In this document: positions 1-11,540 of the stretch, piece after piece
How positions within the stretch are numbered: the first letter of the stretch is position 1
Layout of the letters: each line of letters opens with the position of its first letter
DNA from: Aquarana catesbeiana
Lineage: Eukaryota; Chordata; Amphibia; Anura; Ranidae
DNA: 64,000 bases
NCBI RefSeq assembly: GCF_042186555.1
Contig: NC_133333.1
Location: 223,984,257 to 224,048,256 of the forward strand
Reading direction: 5' to 3'
Translations under genes and position numbers: made by a program
The notes under the pieces: model-generated
What the model saw: the letters and a program-made list of their open reading frames with translations, nothing else
Told to the model about the DNA's origin: nothing
Database searches by the model: none

Positions 1-121
1 CCGCAAAGCCGCTGCAGGGGAGCTGGAGGAAGACAGCGGGTTGCATGCTCTCGCCCGGCTTTCAGAAATTGATGTCTCCATCGAGGGCGTAAAAGGAGCC
101 AAAAGCTTTTTTGAAGCTAAG
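1..121 (+). CDS. EFHD2: EFHD2 penultimate coding exon (partial, cut by window edge)
   Basis: Codons start at base 2 (CGC AAA GCC GCT), and base 1 is the third base of the preceding codon. Forty codons run open to AAG at 119-121, followed by a GTAAGC donor at 122. The product is the linker after the second EF-hand, with the motif EGVKGAKSFFEAK at its end. Confidence 0.9.
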
Positions 122-3100
122 GTAAGCAGCATTTACATACAGACTGTATTTATTTTATGACAACTCTCTTGCTCCCCCCCCCCCCCGGCTTGGGCTAGGG
201 GCACTCAACCTGTGGCCTCCAGAGCCCTTTGATGTGGTCCTAGACCTCAAACCAGGCATCGCTACAGGGGTGCGGACCGCACCCGGGTAACACCCACCAG
301 AGGGGTGACACCATCAGGGTCAGCGCCAGCATAAGTTCCACTCATGCCATCGCCGTCGGTGCTATGCAGGCCTGGCATCCCAGGCAGCAGGGATGCCACA
401 TTTGGCATAGAACTGGCGGCACCGGCAGGGACTCCCGCAAGTAAGTGCCGCCCACTGGAACGGGATGCTGAGTGGGGAAGAATGGCTTAGTAAAGGCAGG
501 GACCTGGGACAGGCTGAAGCTGGAACTCTGCCGATGTAGAGTGCTGGCGCTCAGGGCCTGGGATAGAGGGAGGGGAGGGGAGGGGAGGGTAGACTTGCAG
601 TAGAGACCATGCTGCCCTGAACTTTTTCTATGACTCCCAGAACCCAGCTCCTTAATGCACCCCCATTGGCTCCCCAATCCCTGGGCACCCTGTGACACTG
701 CTTCATTGGGGTTATCATGTGAAGGGCTGGGATCTGGGATCACTAAGTAACTTCCCTTGCTCACCCCCCCCCCCCCCCGGCTTAGGCTAGGGGCACTCAA
801 CCTGTGGCCTCCAGAGCCCTTTGATGTGGTCCCAGACCTCAAACCAGGCATCGCTACAGGGGTGAGGACCGGGTAACACCCACCAGGGGTGACACCATCA
901 GGGCCAGCACCAGCATAAGTTTCGCTGATGCCATTGCCGCCAGTGCTATGCAGGCCTGGCATCCCAGACAGCAGGGATGCCACGTTTGGCATAGCACCGA
1001 CGGCACCTTCAGGGACTCCCACAAGTAAGTGCTGCCCACTGGAACTGGATGCTGAGTGAGGGAGAATGGCTTAGCAAAGGCAGGGACCTGGGACAGGCTG
1101 AAGCTGGAACTCTGCCGATGTAGAGTGCTGGCGCTCAGGGCCCGGGATAGAGGGAGGGGAGGGTAGACTTGCAGTAGAGACCATCCTGCCCTGAACTTTT
1201 TCTATGACTCCCAGAACCCAGCTCCTTAATGCACCCCCATTGGCTCCCTGATCCCTTGGCACCCTGTGACACTGCTTCATTGGGGTTATCATGTGAAGGG
1301 CTGGCATCACCAAGTAACTTCCCACCTCCTGGATCGCCTGTGCTGCCCATCCCCACCTCACCTTTTAACGCTTTGCCTGCAGAATGCCATCATCACCATT
1401 ACCGCCACACTTGGGGGTTCTAAGTGGGTTCTGTACTTTTAAGGTGTCACCCTCCCTTTAAAATCAGAGCCTCTCTCCCCTACCCTTGGCCTCCATTCCT
1501 AGGAAGGGTGATCATGGTGAAAACTCTGACATACTGTACACTTGTCAGTGGCAGCAATGTACTTAGCCAGAATCTGCCTTCCATGGGAAGAAAATTATTG
1601 GGGGGGGGGTGACACCATATTTTACTGCACCAGGTGACACCAACCCTGGTGACGCCACTGGTTGAGACTTGTTTTTACCACGCACCCCACTGGTGTAGCG
1701 TCAGGGGTCACAATGGTGATCCCTCCCTATGCTCCAGGGGGCCTGTGCAGACTCCCTGTCACATTCTGTTTTACATTTGGACAGGAGGGTCTGTGAGGGC
1801 GGCATATATGAACCGATCCTCACCATTTTGCTTCTGCAAACGCTGAAAGCTGGCTTCTCCTCCTCTCCCCCATTCAGCGGCTGCAGGAGCAAAATGTTCA
1901 TTGCGCTAGTCAAAATAAAATAAAAAAATCTAAATTCTAAACCATTTTAATTGATTGTGGCCCGGGACTGTACATTCTGGTTAGCCACAAGTCCCAACTT
2001 GATTTCAGGTACTTTAGTCTTCCCTGCAAAATGCCAGTGCACCTGGCTCCAACTGATAATTCCCCAAGCAAGGGTGGAGGATAACAATATGCTGTCCCTC
2101 TGAAAGCTAGCTGAATATTGCACTCAGCTGCAGTCTCCCTTGTAGGCTTTGGGGGGTGAAAAGTGTAGAAGAATTTTGAGGACAACTGTGGCTACACTGT
2201 CTTCTTAGCACAAAACTCCAGACTGTGTTTCCAGGAGAAATTACTTTTGACAGACTGGCACAACATTCCCAATACTGATCCCAGCACTGGTACATTAGCG
2301 CAAGATTATCCCAAGCAAGCATTGAAGGCTGGCCGTAGCTGTCCCTGCCAAATGGCTAGCTGGGTATTGCACCTGGCTGCCTCTCCCCTATAGGCTTAGG
2401 GTGTTGAAACAAGCAGAGGTTACTCACTCAGTCCCTTTTTTTCCTGCAGCATACATGGTGACTTCTGTCCTGGCCCCCTGCTGTTCAGGTCCCACTTGCT
2501 TGCCAGGGTGTCTCAATCAGTTGAGATGAGACGGAAGGGGTAAGGGTTCCTCTCAGCTTCCTTCCTCCTTTCTCTCATCACACTGTCTCTCTTTCTTTCT
2601 CTCTCTGGCACCTTCTGCCTGGAGGCAGAGCCTCTCAGCACAGGGGTCCCCTACAGACCTCTGGATCCTGGATTCTCCTCCATATGGCCAGGCTCCTGAG
2701 CATATATGGACCAACTCTCCACATTCTGGGCCATCCTAACCCAGGGATTTGTAGAGCTGCCATAAATATTCAGGCTTCTATCTCCATTCATCCTCCCACT
2801 AAGTTCTGGAATATTCTGGAAGCTTCCAGAAACCAGGGGGAGGTAACAGAGGCTCAGCCCTCAGAGCCCGACAGCTAAACTGTACATGACCCCAATTAAT
2901 TCTGGCTGCAGTGAAGGTTAAAGTGGTTGTAAACCCCATTCATGAAAATTTAAACTAAACACATATATCTGTAGTGTTTACTTATCTCTTTACAAAGCTC
3001 TAAGTGTGGTTTCTCTCTGGTGCTTCGTTCTTTTATTATGAGTCACTTCTGACAAGTTCTCTGACACATGAGATAACATGAGCTGAAAATTTGTGTCAGG

Positions 3101-4858
3101 AAGGGAGCTTAAAGGGAGATAAACAGAGAGGTTGTCTATTCAGAATACAGCTCTGCATGTTCCTTCATTCCTCTGCCTATGTGGAGGGGGGTTGTGTCCC
3201 TTTCCTCCAATCAGCTCTCACACAGTGTAAATACAATCTCCCCACGAACCCCTATGCACTGCTGAAAGATAAAGAAAGATTTTTAACATGATCTGCACTT
3301 TTCAAAGGGTGTAGAAAGGGGAACACAGCAGATATAAATGTAAAACGTATGTGAGAGGATTTGCTTCATCTCTGTATCATCTGAGGCCAGTCACTTCACT
3401 GGGTATATGTGAGGGTTTACAAGAGGATTGCACCGATACCTGTACAAGACCGAGTACAAGTACCAATACTTTTTTTCAAGTACTCGCCGATACCGATTAC
3501 CGATACTTTTTTTTAATGTCATGTGACAGTGGCACTAATATACAGCACTGATGAGGAGGCACTAATATGCAGCACTGATGAGGAAGCACTAATATGCAGC
3601 ACTGATGAGACGTGGACGGTGTCAGTAGTTTTTTATTTTCATGTTATTTTTTTTTTACAATTTTATTTTTTACAATTTATTTTATTTTATACAATTTATA
3701 TATTTTTTTGGTTATTTTTTTTTATAATGCTTTCTTTTTTTTTTGGGGGGGGGGGGGTGTGAACGGTGTCAGTTTTTAAATTTTTTTCATTTTACTTTTT
3801 ATGGTTTTTACAATTTAACCTTTTAAATATTTATTTATTACAATTCTTTATTTATTTTTTCATTTTTTTCAGCCTTGTTGGGGGGGGGGCTTTGGTGAGA
3901 TATCAGGGTCTAAACAAACACCTGGCATCTCCCTTTTGAGACAGAGAAAGGGACTGAGGACAGATATTCCCCAGTCCCTTTCTCTGCAGCCTCAGCTACA
4001 AATGAATGGACAGGAGACAGAGGCTCCTCCCCATTCATAAACTGAAGCATCGTAAACCCAGTTTACAATGCTCAGTTATGAATGGACAGAGTCACCAGTA
4101 AATGATATATATACTGGCTCCTTCCTCCACTCTCCATTCAGATCTGGGACAAGGGGGACTGGAGGAGGACCCGGAGTAGAACACTGGGAGCCAGAGGAGG
4201 ACCCGGAGAGCTGGAGGAGGACACAGGGGACAGACGGGGGTGATCGGTGCAGTGGTGCAGGCAATTACAAGCACCGATCTCCCTGTATAGCTTTCAATAA
4301 AGCAGCTGACAGCCACGGGATGGAGAGGAAGAGAAGCGGCTGTCAGCTGATTTATTGAAATCTATACAGGGAGATCGGTGCTTCTGCCCGGCCCTCCCTG
4401 CTACGCTGAGGACCCCGGCCCGTTACAACAGGTATCAGATTAAGCATCGGAGCATTTGCACGAGTACAAGTACTCGTGCAAATGCTCGGTATCGGTGCAA
4501 CCCTAGTTTTCAACCACTTTAAATTTACCTAACCTATTCACACTATGTACACAAGGGGGTGTTACACAAGATACTCGTAACCCACCTAAGGGGATGCTGT
4601 AAATATGTCTCTTCTGTATTTGTTGTCTGGGAAGTGGCCAGGCCCCCGCATACACTGCAGGCCCCTCCTGATTTCCTGAACATGCTCCATCCCTCTAAAA
4701 CTGTTCATTTTCCAAACTTCTAGGTACAGGCCATTAATCATGGCAGCCGATTCGAGCAAGAGATCAAAGCAGAGCAAGAAGAAAAAAAGAGACAAGCGGA
4801 AGAAAAGGAACAGAGGAAAGCTGCTTTCAAGGAGCTACAGTCTGCCTTCAAGCCATAA
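1..4858 (+). CDS. EFHD2: EF-hand domain family member D2 (swiprosin-1), 3' part of the gene
   Basis: Two coding exons (1-121 and 4724-4858) join in phase 0 to give the last 84 residues of a swiprosin. EFHD2 is a calcium-binding, actin-associated adaptor with two EF-hands and a C-terminal coiled coil. The first exon gives the segment after the EF-hands (RKAAAGELEEDSG, then SEIDVS and EGVKGAKSFFEAK). The second gives the very charged coiled coil starting VQAIN and ending KELQSAFKP. The VQAIN start and the IKAEQEE and KAAFKELQS words fit EFHD2 better than EFHD1, which has VQAL and an AAFQ-type ending; this is from memory of the family. The splice sites are GTAAGC and a TCTAG acceptor. The 5' part of the gene lies outside the window. 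The intron is about 4.6 kb and full of repeats. Confidence 0.9.
172..1330. repeat. Tandem duplication of a unit of about 592 bp
   Basis: Both copies start with a poly-C tract followed by GGCTTGGGCTAGGGGCACTC or a close variant. They run in parallel through the words CAACCTGTGGCCTCCAGAG, GATGTAGAGTGCTGGCGCTC and CTTCATTGGGGTTATCATGT. The shared word GCACTCAACC is at 201 and at about 793, a period of 592. The second copy lacks part of the GGGGA run and ends near 1330. The long open frames on the minus strand here are shadows of the duplication. Confidence 0.8.
2918..4522. mobile_element. TTAA-flanked palindromic element, split by a nested element
   Basis: The left end is TTAA then AGTGGTTGTAAACC; the right end is CAACCACT then TTAA. 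TTAA duplications are the signature of piggyBac-type insertion. Short non-autonomous elements with these ends also occur elsewhere in this window. No transposase is present. The middle (about 3424-4504) is a different, nested element. Confidence 0.6.
3424..4504. mobile_element. Nested MITE with GGTTGCACCGATACC-type inverted ends
   Basis: The left end is AGGATTGCACCGATACC at 3424-3440. The right end at 4488-4504 is the inverse complement of AGGGTTGCACCGATACC, one mismatch away. Inside each end is the word GAGTACAAGTAC or its complement. The interior has poly-T and poly-G tracts and an inverted pair around CACCGATCTCCCTGTATAG (about 4272 and 4362). No coding region is seen. The superfamily is not determined. 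Confidence 0.6.
4724..4858 (+). CDS. EFHD2: EFHD2 terminal coding exon
   Basis: The acceptor AG is at 4722-4723. Forty-four codons follow and end in TAA at 4856-4858. The product is a lysine/glutamate-rich helix (EIKAEQEEKKRQAEEKEQRK), as expected for the swiprosin C-terminal coiled coil. The whole protein tail is in frame with the upstream exon. A longer open frame on the other strand here is a shadow. Confidence 0.9.
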   Translation, partial: VQAINHGSRFEQEIKAEQEEKKRQAEEKEQRKAAFKELQSAFKP

Positions 4859-5403
4859 AACAGAGCTAAATATTTTCATAGCATGCACAGAGATATATAT
4901 ATAGAGAGAGAGCAGGGTGCTCCATCTTCAACTGCAACCATTGCTGGACTACAGCTCCCAGCTCAACAAGGGCTGAACAAACTGTAGTTCATCAATAAAA
5001 AAGGAGTCGAGATGAGACCCACCTGCTAAAAATTATCTGCAAAAAATATATATATATATATATATATGAAAATCTCTAATTTATTGCTTATGGTTGGACG
5101 GACCAATAAAGTTTATCATTTTATTAGTGACTTCCATCTTTTTTATTTTTAACTCCGTTGCAGACTCGTTATTTTTTTACATCATTATAACGCTGTTTTT
5201 TTTGTGAACTGTGTAAATAATAAAAGCCTACCAGCTCTATTATAAGGTGTATTTGGTATCTTCTGATAAATGGTGTTGTAAACCACGCTGGCTTAGCTTT
5301 AAAGGAAACTTTTCATGTTTCGGCTTTACTGCTTTTTGACTTGCTAACTTGGACCAAGTAAAGAGATATGTGAATGCTGACTTTAATTGGCTGTGTAAAT
5401 AAA
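4859..5403 (+). other. EFHD2: EFHD2 3' UTR with candidate poly(A) signals
   Basis: AT-rich sequence after the stop codon. AATAAA hexamers lie at 5105-5110, 5219-5224 and 5398-5403. A short TA dinucleotide run lies at about 5046-5067. The end of the transcript cannot be fixed from sequence alone; the first two signals are the more likely ones. Confidence 0.55.
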
Positions 5404-5717
5404 GCCAAACTCTGGGTTTTGTTTAATATGTCCCCCTAGAAAACAAAAAAAAAACTAAAAAAGAAAATCTCCTCTGGTTGCAATACTTCAGCCTGCACCT
5501 GTCCCCTGCAGTACCTTTTTTTGCCACAAGATGGCCCCAGTCTTCTGGGTTGAATAAGTCCCAGCCTCACTGAGCTGTGAATACTGAGGAAAGACTGTGA
5601 GTACAAAGCATCATGACAAACAACCCCTGCCAGGAACACCTTGCAAAATATTGATGTAGAAGATGGGGCTGATGTCACTGTTGATGTCTCTTGAACTTTC
5701 TACCACTGTGAGAAAAC

Positions 5718-6204
5718 CTAAAGTGATTGTAAAGGCTCACTTTTTTTTTTTTAAACAAGAAACATGTTATACTTACCTCCTCTGTGCAGTTGGTTTTGCA
5801 CAGAGCAGCCCCAACCCTCCTCTTCTCGGGTCCCTCTTTGCTGCTCCTGGCCCCTCCCTCCTTTGAGTGCCCCTCAGTCAGCAGCTTGCTACAATTTGTC
5901 ACCCAAGCCGAGTCAGAGCTCCGTGTATCCATTCAGACATGGAACCCTGACCTGGCCCCATCCCCCCCCCCTGATTGGCTGACTGACTTTGATTGACAGC
6001 CGTAGGAGCCAATAGCGCCTGTCTCAGCCAATCAGGAGGAGTGTACTGGATGGCTGAGGGGATCGTGGACATTGCTGGAAAGAGAAGGAGCTCAGGATAG
6101 GTAATTGGGGGGTGCTGGGGAGGCTGCTACACACAGAAGGTTTTTTATCTTAATGCATAGAATGAAGACGATAAAAAAACCTTCTCCTTTTACAACTCCT
6201 TTAA
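5718..6204. mobile_element. TTAA-type MITE, family copy 1
   Basis: The ends are AAGTGATTGTAAAGG and TTTTACAACTCCTTTAA. The interior matches the copy at 35,670-36,166 in shared words such as GTTATACTTACC, GGTTTTGCACAGAGCAGCCC and CCTCCTCTTCTCGGGTCCCT. The interior inverted pair AAGGTTTTTTATC / GATAAAAAAACCTT is also shared. It is non-coding. Confidence 0.6.
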
Positions 6205-7289
6205 AACTAAGTGGAATCAGTAGGCCCTCTTGCAGCAGCTGCTGGTCCTGCATTGTAAATGATGAGATTGGGCACCCACTCACCTTCCAGGGCAGGAGCA
6301 AAGAAGACCAGAGCGGTGGCTGCCATGGAACTGAGAAATGTAAAGAAGTATTTAAGTGGGGTGCACCCACATGTCACTGTTTTATTTATTTTTTTTACAA
6401 AGGACATGCCACAAGGCCCAAAACTGGGGCAAATACAGTCCGCTGCATTACACATTACAGCAATTAGACAGTACAAAAAATGTCGTAATACATCATCTGG
6501 GTACCAAAATATCAAACTGTAACCTGGGCCGTCTCTCGTGGTCTTTAACAGGGATGCAATTTAATACCGCAATACAAATTCCTTTCACCCAAAATTGGGC
6601 CAGAACCAGTCTAGATCAATTTTTTAATTTTAAACATTAGAAAAAGAAAAGAAGAGAAGATTGGAGCCGGCACACACCGGTCCCCATAACAAAGGAAAGA
6701 ACAGGAAGGGAGAAAAGAATGAGATAAGACTATAAAAGAGAGGTTGGAGGGGAAAAGGGAGAGGGGTAGAATAGGGAAGGGGGGGGTTTATATGCAAAGG
6801 TGAGCCATGTGCGAGCTCGCAGAACGCCATGGGGCTGCAAGGGGGAACTCGAGGCGGCCTCTTGGGGATATCCCATAATGTCCATATGGACAGGGGAACT
6901 CAATCAGCTGGGTCACAGTCAAGGAGGGCTTATGTCAGGTTACCCGCACCTGTCGGCGAAGGTCACTGAGCTGACTGCAGTTCAACTTGAAAGTAAACCT
7001 GTTATGGGAAAAACATGGAGCTGCCATTACTGATTTATGACTGTACTGCAGACATCGCACATCAGTACTATTAATCAGGGACGTTTTATGAAGTCAGTGG
7101 ACCTGTGTGCATGATCACATGTTGTTTCATAAAAATAAAATGTGGTGGGCTTAGTATACCACAGTTAAGAGTGGGCATGGTTTTCATAGTGGCAGGGGTA
7201 TTGTTCAGGATTGTAAAATACCTTAGGCACTTTTGGGCTTAAAAGTCATGGTTAAATTAAACAATTCCCCATCCCCCAGGTCAGTCTGT
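6205..7289. other. Intergenic DNA with no recognised feature
   Basis: No gene, RNA gene or clear terminal repeat is seen. A purine-rich stretch at about 6640-6790 resembles the 3' UTR of a reverse-oriented LINE, but I cannot support that call. Confidence 0.4.
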
Positions 7290-9160
7290 CCCACAGTATT
7301 ATCCTTCCCCCCTTCCAGGTCAATCTGTTCCCCAGTATATTACCCCCAAGTCAGTCCACCCCCAGTATAATCCTTCCCCCCAGTTCAGTCTGATCCCCAT
7401 AATAATCCTTCACCCTCTCCCCCAGGTCAATCTGTCCCCCAGTACAATCCCCCCTTTCAGATCAGTTGGTCCCCCAGTATAATCTCCCAGGTCAGTCTTT
7501 CCCCCAGTATTATCCCACCTAGGTCAGTCCACCCCCTGTATGATCCTTCCCCCAAATTCAGTCTGATCCCCATTATAATCCTCCTCCCCAGGTCAATCTG
7601 TCCCCTGTATAATCCCCCCAGGTCAGTCTGTCCCCCAGTTAAATTTCTCACAGGTCAGTCTGACCCCCAGTATAATTTCTCCCAGGTCAGTCTTACCCCC
7701 AGTATAATTTCCCCCAGGTCAGTCTGTCCCCCAGTATGATTTCCCCCAGGTCAGTCTGTCTCCCAGTATAATTCCCCCCAGGTCAGTCTGTCCCCTAGTT
7801 TAATTCCTCCCAGGTCAATCTGTTTCCCAGTATAATCCCCCCGGGTCAGTCTGTCCCCCAGTATAATCCCCCCAGGTCATTCTGTTCCCTAGTATCATTC
7901 CTCCCAGGTCAGTCTGTGCCCCAGTATAATTCCTCCCAGGTCAATTAGTCTCCCAGTATAATCCCCCCCAGGACAGACTGTCCCCCAGTATAATTTCCCC
8001 CAGGTCAGTCTATTAACCAGTATAATTCCCCCCAGGTCAATCTTTCCCCCAGTATAATCACCCCCCGGGTCAGTCTGTCCCCCAGTATAATTCCCCCATG
8101 TCAATCTGTTCCCCAGTATCATTCCGCCCAAGTCAGTCTGTCCCCCAGTATAATAGCTCTTGGGTCAATTAATCTTCAAGTATAATTCCACCCCTAGAAC
8201 AAACTGTCCCCCAGTATAATATCCCCTAGGTCAGTCTGTCCCCAAGTGTAATTCCCCCCAGGTCAGTCTGTCCCCCAGTTTAATTCCTCCCAGGTCAATC
8301 TGTTCCCCAGTATAATCCCCCCGGGTCAGTCTGTCTCCCAGTATAATCCCCCCAGGTCATTCTGTTCCCTAGTATCATTCCTCCCAGGTCAGTCTGTGCC
8401 CCAGTATAATTCCTCCCAGGTCAATTAGTCTCCCAGTATAATTCCCCCCAGGACAGACTGTCCCCTAGCATAATTTCCCCTAGGTCAGTCTGTCCCCCAG
8501 TATAATTCCCCCCAGGTCAGTCTATTAACCAGTATAATTCCCCCCAGGTCAATCTGTCCCCCCATATAATCACCCCCCAGGTCAGTCTGTCCCCCAGTAT
8601 AATTCCCCCAGGTCAATCTGTTCCCCAGTATCATTCCGCCCAAGTCAGTCTGTCCCCCAGTATAATAGCTCTTGGGTCAATTAATCTTCGAGTATAATTC
8701 CACCCCTAGAACAAACTGTCCCCCAGTATAATATCCCCTAGGTCAGTCTGTCCCCAAGTGTAATTCCCCGAAGGTCAGTCTGTCAACCAGTATAATTCAC
8801 CCAAGGTCAATCTGTCCCTCAGTATAATCCCCCCAGGTCAGTCTGTCCCCCAGTATAATTCCCCTCAGGTCAATCTGTTCCCCAGTAGAATTCCTCCCAG
8901 GTCAATTAGTCTGTCAATATAATTTCCCCCCAGGACAGTCTGTCCCCCAGTATAATTTCCCCTAGGTCAGTCTGTCCCCCAGTGTAATTCCCAGAAGGTC
9001 AGTCTGTCAACCAGTATAATTCCCCCAGGTCAATCTGTCCCCCAGCATAATCTCCCCAGGTCAGTCTGTCCCCCAGTATAATTCCCCCCAGGACAGTCTG
9101 TCCCCCAGTATAATTCCCACCAGGACAGTCTGTCCCCCAGTATAATTTTATTGGGGGACA
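7290..9160. repeat. Minisatellite, about 32-bp unit, about 1.9 kb
   Basis: The unit reads roughly CCCCCAGTATAATTCCCCCC followed by AGGTCAGTCTGT, repeated more than 50 times with drift. A larger block is itself repeated: the rare variant AGCTCTTGGGTCAATTAATC occurs at 8155 and at 8667, a spacing of 512, or 16 units. The minus-strand open frames through it are repeat artefacts. It lies between EFHD2 and ZMYND12. Confidence 0.9.
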
Positions 9161-9810
9161 GGCTGACAGTTTGTCAATCTGTCCCACCCCCCTCAGGGTC
9201 CATGTGCACGGCACACATTGCACCCATGGATATTACGCCACTGCTTTTAATCACTGATCTGCAATAAGTATGCAGTAAAAATGCTGAATTTCTGCTCTAT
9301 GTACTATACAGTATATAAAAGTGACTTCAAAAGTATTTCTCCTATGACAGGTTTCCAGTAAAAAAAATATATACACTGCCAGGCCCATCTAGCCCAGTAA
9401 AGGCTGTAGTTGTTCAATAACCTTTAGAATCACTTTAAATGCTCATTTAATCTCAAGGTTAAGGAATAAGCTGGAATATCTGCCTGATTCTTTGCTCCCC
9501 CGTCAGCCAGTGTTCTCCTGTGCTCCAACAATTTGGGAGGGACCTCAACACCCTTACATACCATGCCAGATCGCTGGTCATGCAATGACACTGGGGTAGC
9601 TGTGACCACACAAAGGGCGAAGAGGGGCATTTCATGGGACTGGCTGTATGATGGGAATGTAGAATAGTATTTCCGATGATTTCTATCTCTGTCTCAACCA
9701 GGGTTGCTCCAGGTTCCTTGAGCAGTGAGCGATGACAAATGATCTCCTGTCTACAATGACTACCATTGTAAAGGGGCAATTTCCGTGTGGCATTCAATAT
9801 TTTGGGTGAC
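9161..9810. other. Intergenic spacer between two minisatellite arrays
   Basis: Non-repetitive sequence; no gene or named repeat recognised. Confidence 0.4.
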
Positions 9811-11150
9811 TTATACACTGATTACCAGTGTAAGGAGTTTTTTTTTTCCAGTGACCACCAATGTAAAGGGTATTTATCCACTGACCACCAATGTAAGGGG
9901 ATATTTATCCACCGACCATCAATGCAAGGGGGTATTTATCCACTGACCACCAATGTAAAGGGTTATTTACTCACTGACAACCACTGTAATGCCCTGTACA
10001 CACGGTCGGACTTTGTTCGGACATTCCGACAACAAAATCCTACAATTTTTTCCGAAGGATGTTGGCTCAAACTTGTCTTGCATACACACGGTCACACAAA
10101 GTTGTCAGAAAATCCGATCATTCTAAACGCGGTGATGTAAAACACGTACGTCGGGACTATAAAATGGGGCAGTGGCCAATAGCTTTCATCCCTTTATTTA
10201 TTCTGAGCATGCGTGGCACTTTGTCCATCGGATTTGTGTAGACACGATCGGAATTTCCGAAAACGGATTTTGTTGTCAGAAAATTTTATATCCTGCTCTC
10301 AAACTTTGTGGGTCGGAAAATCCGATGGAAAATGTGTGATGGAGCCTACACACAGTCGGAATTTCCGACAACAAGGTCCTATCACACATTTTCCGTCGGA
10401 AAATCCGACCGTGTGTACGGGGCATAAGAGGTATTTCTCTACTAACCACCAATGTAAGAGGTTATTTATCCACTGACCACCAATGTAAGGGGATATTTAT
10501 CCACCGACATCAACGTAAGGGAATATTTCTCCACTAACCACCAATGTAAGGGGGTATTTCTCTAATAATCACAAATGTAAGGGGTTATTTTTCCACTGAC
10601 CACCAATGTAAGGGAATATTTATCCACTGACCACCAATGTAAGGGGGTATTTCTCTACTAACCACCAATGTAAGGGGGTATTTCTCCACTAACCACCAAT
10701 GTAAGGGTGTTTTTCTCCACTAACCATCAATGTAAGGGTGTTTTTCTCCACTAACCATCAATGTAAGAGTGTTTTTCTCCACTAACCACCAATGTAAGGG
10801 GGTATTTCTCCACTAACCACCAATGTAAGGGGTATTTCTCTACTAACCATCAATGTAAGGGAATATTTATCCAGTGACCACCAATGTAAGGGGATATTTA
10901 TCCACTGACTACCAATGTAAGGGGGGATTTCTCCATTAACCACCAATGTAAGGGGATATTTATCCACTGACCACCAATGTAAGGGGATATTTATCCACTG
11001 ACCAGCAATGTCAGGGGGGTATTTATATACTAACCACCAATGTAAGGGGGTATTTTACTACTATGCACCAATCTAAGGGGGTATTTATCCACTGACCGCC
11101 AATGTAAAGGGTTATTTATCCACTGACCACCAACATAACGGGGTATTTCT
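9811..11150. repeat. Minisatellite, about 30-31-bp unit, split by a MITE
   Basis: The unit reads about TAAGGGGATATTTATCCACT then GACCACCAATG, with a variant using TTTCTCCACTAACCACC. It is interrupted at 9990-10424 by a Harbinger-like MITE. The core word GACCACCAATGTA also occurs in the array at the right edge of the window. Confidence 0.9.
9990..10424. mobile_element. Harbinger-like MITE with TAA target duplication
   Basis: The ends are TGCCCTGTACACACGGTCGG and its inverse ending GTGTGTACGGGGCA. TAA flanks both sides (9987-9989 and 10425-10427). A 3-bp TAA/TTA duplication is typical of PIF/Harbinger insertion. The insertion sits inside one unit of the minisatellite, whose sequence resumes cleanly after it. 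No transposase is present. Confidence 0.7.
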
Positions 11151-11277
11151 CTACAAAGACATGAAACAAAGCGAACAAATGACAATTGTGAAGCCACAGG
11201 AACAATTTGTTTTTAGGGAAACAAGTATAATAAAAGTTCATTGTGTGATGTAAGAAGGGTGAAGTACTTTCTAATGG

Positions 11278-11291
11278 TCACTAGATGGCGA
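11278..11291 (+). promoter_or_regulatory. CTCF-like motif, weaker match
   Basis: TCACTAGATGGCGA matches 12 of 14 positions of the CTCF core CCASYAGRKGGCRS. It has the same orientation as the stronger site 236 bp downstream. On its own this is weak. Confidence 0.35.
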
Positions 11292-11513
11292 CAATGCACA
11301 CATCTGTTACACAGCTTTGTATGTAGATGTCTGATATGTCTACCAGTGAGGAGAGAAATACGGGGACCGCATATATACTGACTCTGGTATTTAAAGCAAA
11401 TCCCTGATTTGCGTGCTGTGCGATTTCTATATAGATAATGTGAGGTGTATATAGTGCTGCTGGGCTGGCAGTGTGAACACCCTCCATTCATCAGACCGTC
11501 ACTCCACGTCCAT

Positions 11514-11527
11514 CCAGCAGAGGGCGC
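11514..11527 (+). promoter_or_regulatory. CTCF core motif upstream of ZMYND12
   Basis: CCAGCAGAGGGCGC matches all 14 positions of the vertebrate CTCF core CCASYAGRKGGCRS. It lies 93 bp upstream of the ZMYND12 start codon, so it may mark a promoter-proximal insulator or loop anchor. Binding is not shown by sequence. Confidence 0.6.
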
Positions 11528-11540
11528 CTGTGATCACTTT

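Larger units (their letters stand above)
122..4723 (+). other. EFHD2: Last intron of EFHD2, mostly repeats
   Basis: This intron holds a tandem duplication at about 172-1330 and a TTAA-flanked element with a second element nested in it (2918-4522). Between 1330 and 2917 I see no recognisable gene or named repeat, only short low-complexity runs such as C and T tracts. The open frames predicted in it are short and carry no domain. Confidence 0.6.

Noticed and set aside
342..1361. Minus-strand open frames of 226 and 96 codons
   Set aside because: They lie in a duplicated non-coding unit in an EFHD2 intron and show no recognisable domain.
1..4858. EFHD1 as the identity of the first gene
   Set aside because: The C-terminal words (VQAIN, IKAEQEE, KAAFKELQS) fit EFHD2; EFHD1 differs at these sites as far as I recall.
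6370..6800. Possible reverse LINE 3' UTR
   Set aside because: Purine skew alone is not enough; no coding part or matching copy could be shown.
7290..11150. Regularly spaced repeats resembling a CRISPR array
   Set aside because: The whole unit repeats, with no unique spacers, and the context is a vertebrate nuclear genome.
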